DNA from: Bacillota bacterium
GTDB lineage: Bacteria > Bacillota > Sulfobacillia > JAJZYS01 > JAJYTV01
Reading direction: 5' to 3'
DNA length: 17,172 bases
Assembly: GCA_021810725.1 (NCBI GenBank)
Contig: JAJZIE010000020.1
Coordinates: 1 to 17,172, forward strand
Below are positions 16,067 through 17,172 of this stretch, piece after piece (the first letter of the stretch is position 1; each line of letters starts with the position of its first letter). Under the pieces are notes generated by a model that saw nothing but the letters and a program-made list of their open reading frames with translations, was not told where the DNA came from and did no database searches. The position numbers and the translations under genes are program-made.

Positions 16067-17172
16067 TTGCTTCAATTCGAGCACGTCAGCAAGTCCTACC
16101 GCGACGGCACGGTGGCGGTGGACGATCTCAGCCTCGAGGTCGAGCGTGGCGAGATCGCCGTCCTGATCGGCCCGTCCGGCTGCGGCAAGACGACGAGCCT
16201 GCGCATGATCAACCGCATGGTGGAGCCGAGCGGAGGTTCCATCCTGCTCGAGGGCCGTGACGTGACGTCCTACGACCCCGTGCAGCTCCGTCGCGGCATC
16301 GGCTACGTGGTCCAGCAGATCGGACTCTTTCCTCACATGACCATCGCGGAGAACATCGAGGTGGTGCCGCGCCTCCTCGGGTGGGGAGCCGAGAAGCGGC
16401 GTCAGCGCGTCTCGGAGCTTCTGGACCTCGTGGGCATGGATCCTTCCGTGTATCGGGAGCGCTTCCCGCATGAGCTTTCGGGTGGCCAGCAGCAGCGCAT
16501 CGGCGTGCTGCGCGCCCTCGCGGCGGACCCCGAACTCATCTTGATGGACGAACCGTTCGGCGCCCTCGACCCGATCACGCGCGAGCAGCTGCAGGACGAA
16601 CTCAAGCGCCTGCAGGAGGCGGTCCACAAGACGATCGTCTTCGTGACGCACGACATGGACGAAGCCCTGCGCCTCGCGACGCGCATCGCCGTGCTGCGCC
16701 AGGGACGGCTGTTGCAGTATGCGACGCCGGCGGAGATCCTCAGGAGCCCCGCCGACGAGTTCGTGGCCCAGTTCGTCGGGCGCCACCGCCTTGCGGAGCG
16801 CGAGGGGCCGCAGACGGTGCGCGAGATCATGAACACGCGCCCGGTGGTGCTCGGTCCGGGAGCCTCCAGCGAGGAAGCGTTCGCCCTGATGCAGAGCCGC
16901 CAGGTCGACACCCTGCTGGTGGTGGACGCGCAGGGGGGGTTGCACGGCTACGTGAGCGCCCTGCACCTCGCGCACCGGCGGGCGACGGGCCGTACCCTGG
17001 GCGAGATCTGCGAGCCGGACGTCGCGGTCACCGGCCCCTACGACGACGCGGCGACCGCCTTCAGCCGCATGGACCAGGAGCACCTGCCGTACCTCGCGGT
17101 CGTCGAGGATGGGCGGCTCAAGGGCATCGTCACGCGCCGCTCAATGGTGCGGGCGTTGGCGGCGGCGGGATC
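16067..17172 (+). CDS. opuCA: Quaternary-amine (glycine betaine/carnitine/choline) ABC transporter ATP-binding protein with two CBS domains, 3'-partial
   Basis: This is the cytoplasmic ATPase of an OpuC/OpuA/ProU-type importer for compatible solutes; 368 residues are in the window and the frame runs off the right end. Walker A is GPSGCGKTT (35-43), the Q-loop VVQQIGLFPHMTIAENI (81-97), the signature LSGGQQQRIGV (137-147), Walker B LILMDEPFGALDP (157-169) and the H-loop His195 in FVTHDMDEA. GRLLQYATPAEIL is typical of the family. Two CBS modules follow: VREIMNTRPVVL with TLLVVDAQGGLHGYVS (about 251-299), and TLGEICEPD with LPYLAVVEDGRLKGIVTRRS (about 310-359). In OpuA such CBS domains sense ionic strength or cyclic di-AMP. 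The TTG start at 16067 follows GAGAGGGG (16051-16058) by 8 nt. The permease and binding-protein genes are expected beyond the window. The exact substrate is not decidable here. Confidence 0.92.
   Translation, partial: MLQFEHVSKSYRDGTVAVDDLSLEVERGEIAVLIGPSGCGKTTSLRMINRMVEPSGGSILLEGRDVTSYDPVQLRRGIGYVVQQIGLFPHMTIAENIEVVPRLLGWGAEKRRQRVSELLDLVGMDPSVYRERFPHELSGGQQQRIGVLRALAADPELILMDEPFGALDPITREQLQDELKRLQEAVHKTIVFVTHDMDEALRLATRIAVLRQGRLLQYATPAEILRSPADEFVAQFVGRHRLAEREGPQTVREIMNTRPVVLGPGASSEEAFALMQSRQVDTLLVVDAQGGLHGYVSALHLAHRRATGRTLGEICEPDVAVTGPYDDAATAFSRMDQEHLPYLAVVEDGRLKGIVTRRSMVRALAAAG

Overview
The window is a GC-rich (roughly 70 % by eye) bacterial chromosome segment. The order glyS - yqfL - ppdK - (extra gene) - dgt-like - (two extra genes) - dnaG - sigA is the Bacillota macromolecular-synthesis cluster. 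With the high GC, frequent non-ATG starts (GTG, TTG) and strong AGGAGG ribosome sites, this suggests a high-GC Bacillota lineage of the Symbiobacterium / Thermaerobacter / Limnochorda kind. That placement is inference from gene order and composition, not from a marker tree.

Left part (1-7636, all +): the C-terminal part of glycyl-tRNA synthetase beta, interrupted near the left edge by an in-frame TAG; the PPDK regulatory kinase/phosphorylase YqfL; its substrate pyruvate phosphate dikinase; a 474-residue protein that looks like a DUF885 relative without metal ligands; and an HD-domain dGTPase-like protein. Spacings are 5 nt, 2 nt, an overlapping TGATG and an overlapping ATGA, so these genes are probably co-transcribed up to a 20-position hairpin at 7674-7716.

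Middle (7637-10827): a 307-nt non-coding stretch packed with stem-loops precedes a two-gene oxidoreductase module, a DmsA-like molybdopterin subunit and a DmsB-like four-cluster ferredoxin subunit. The module sits between the dGTPase gene and dnaG. It has no Tat signal, no DmsC-type anchor and no chaperone gene in view, and an Asp occupies the place where the Ser metal ligand of DMSO reductase should be.

Right of centre (10898-13790): dnaG and sigA overlap by 4 nt (ATGA). They end in a terminator shared with a convergent ydeI-family gene.

Right part (13832-17172): a ydeI-family gene (-) is divergent from a class I SAM methyltransferase (+). A decayed MscS-type mechanosensitive channel gene (-) follows, with its pore region and part of its C-terminal domain deleted. 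A good -35/-10 promoter then drives an OpuCA-type ATPase with two CBS domains, which starts at TTG and runs off the right end. A dead osmotic-release channel beside an osmolyte-uptake ATPase is a suggestive pairing. No tRNA, rRNA, CRISPR array, transposase or integrase was seen.
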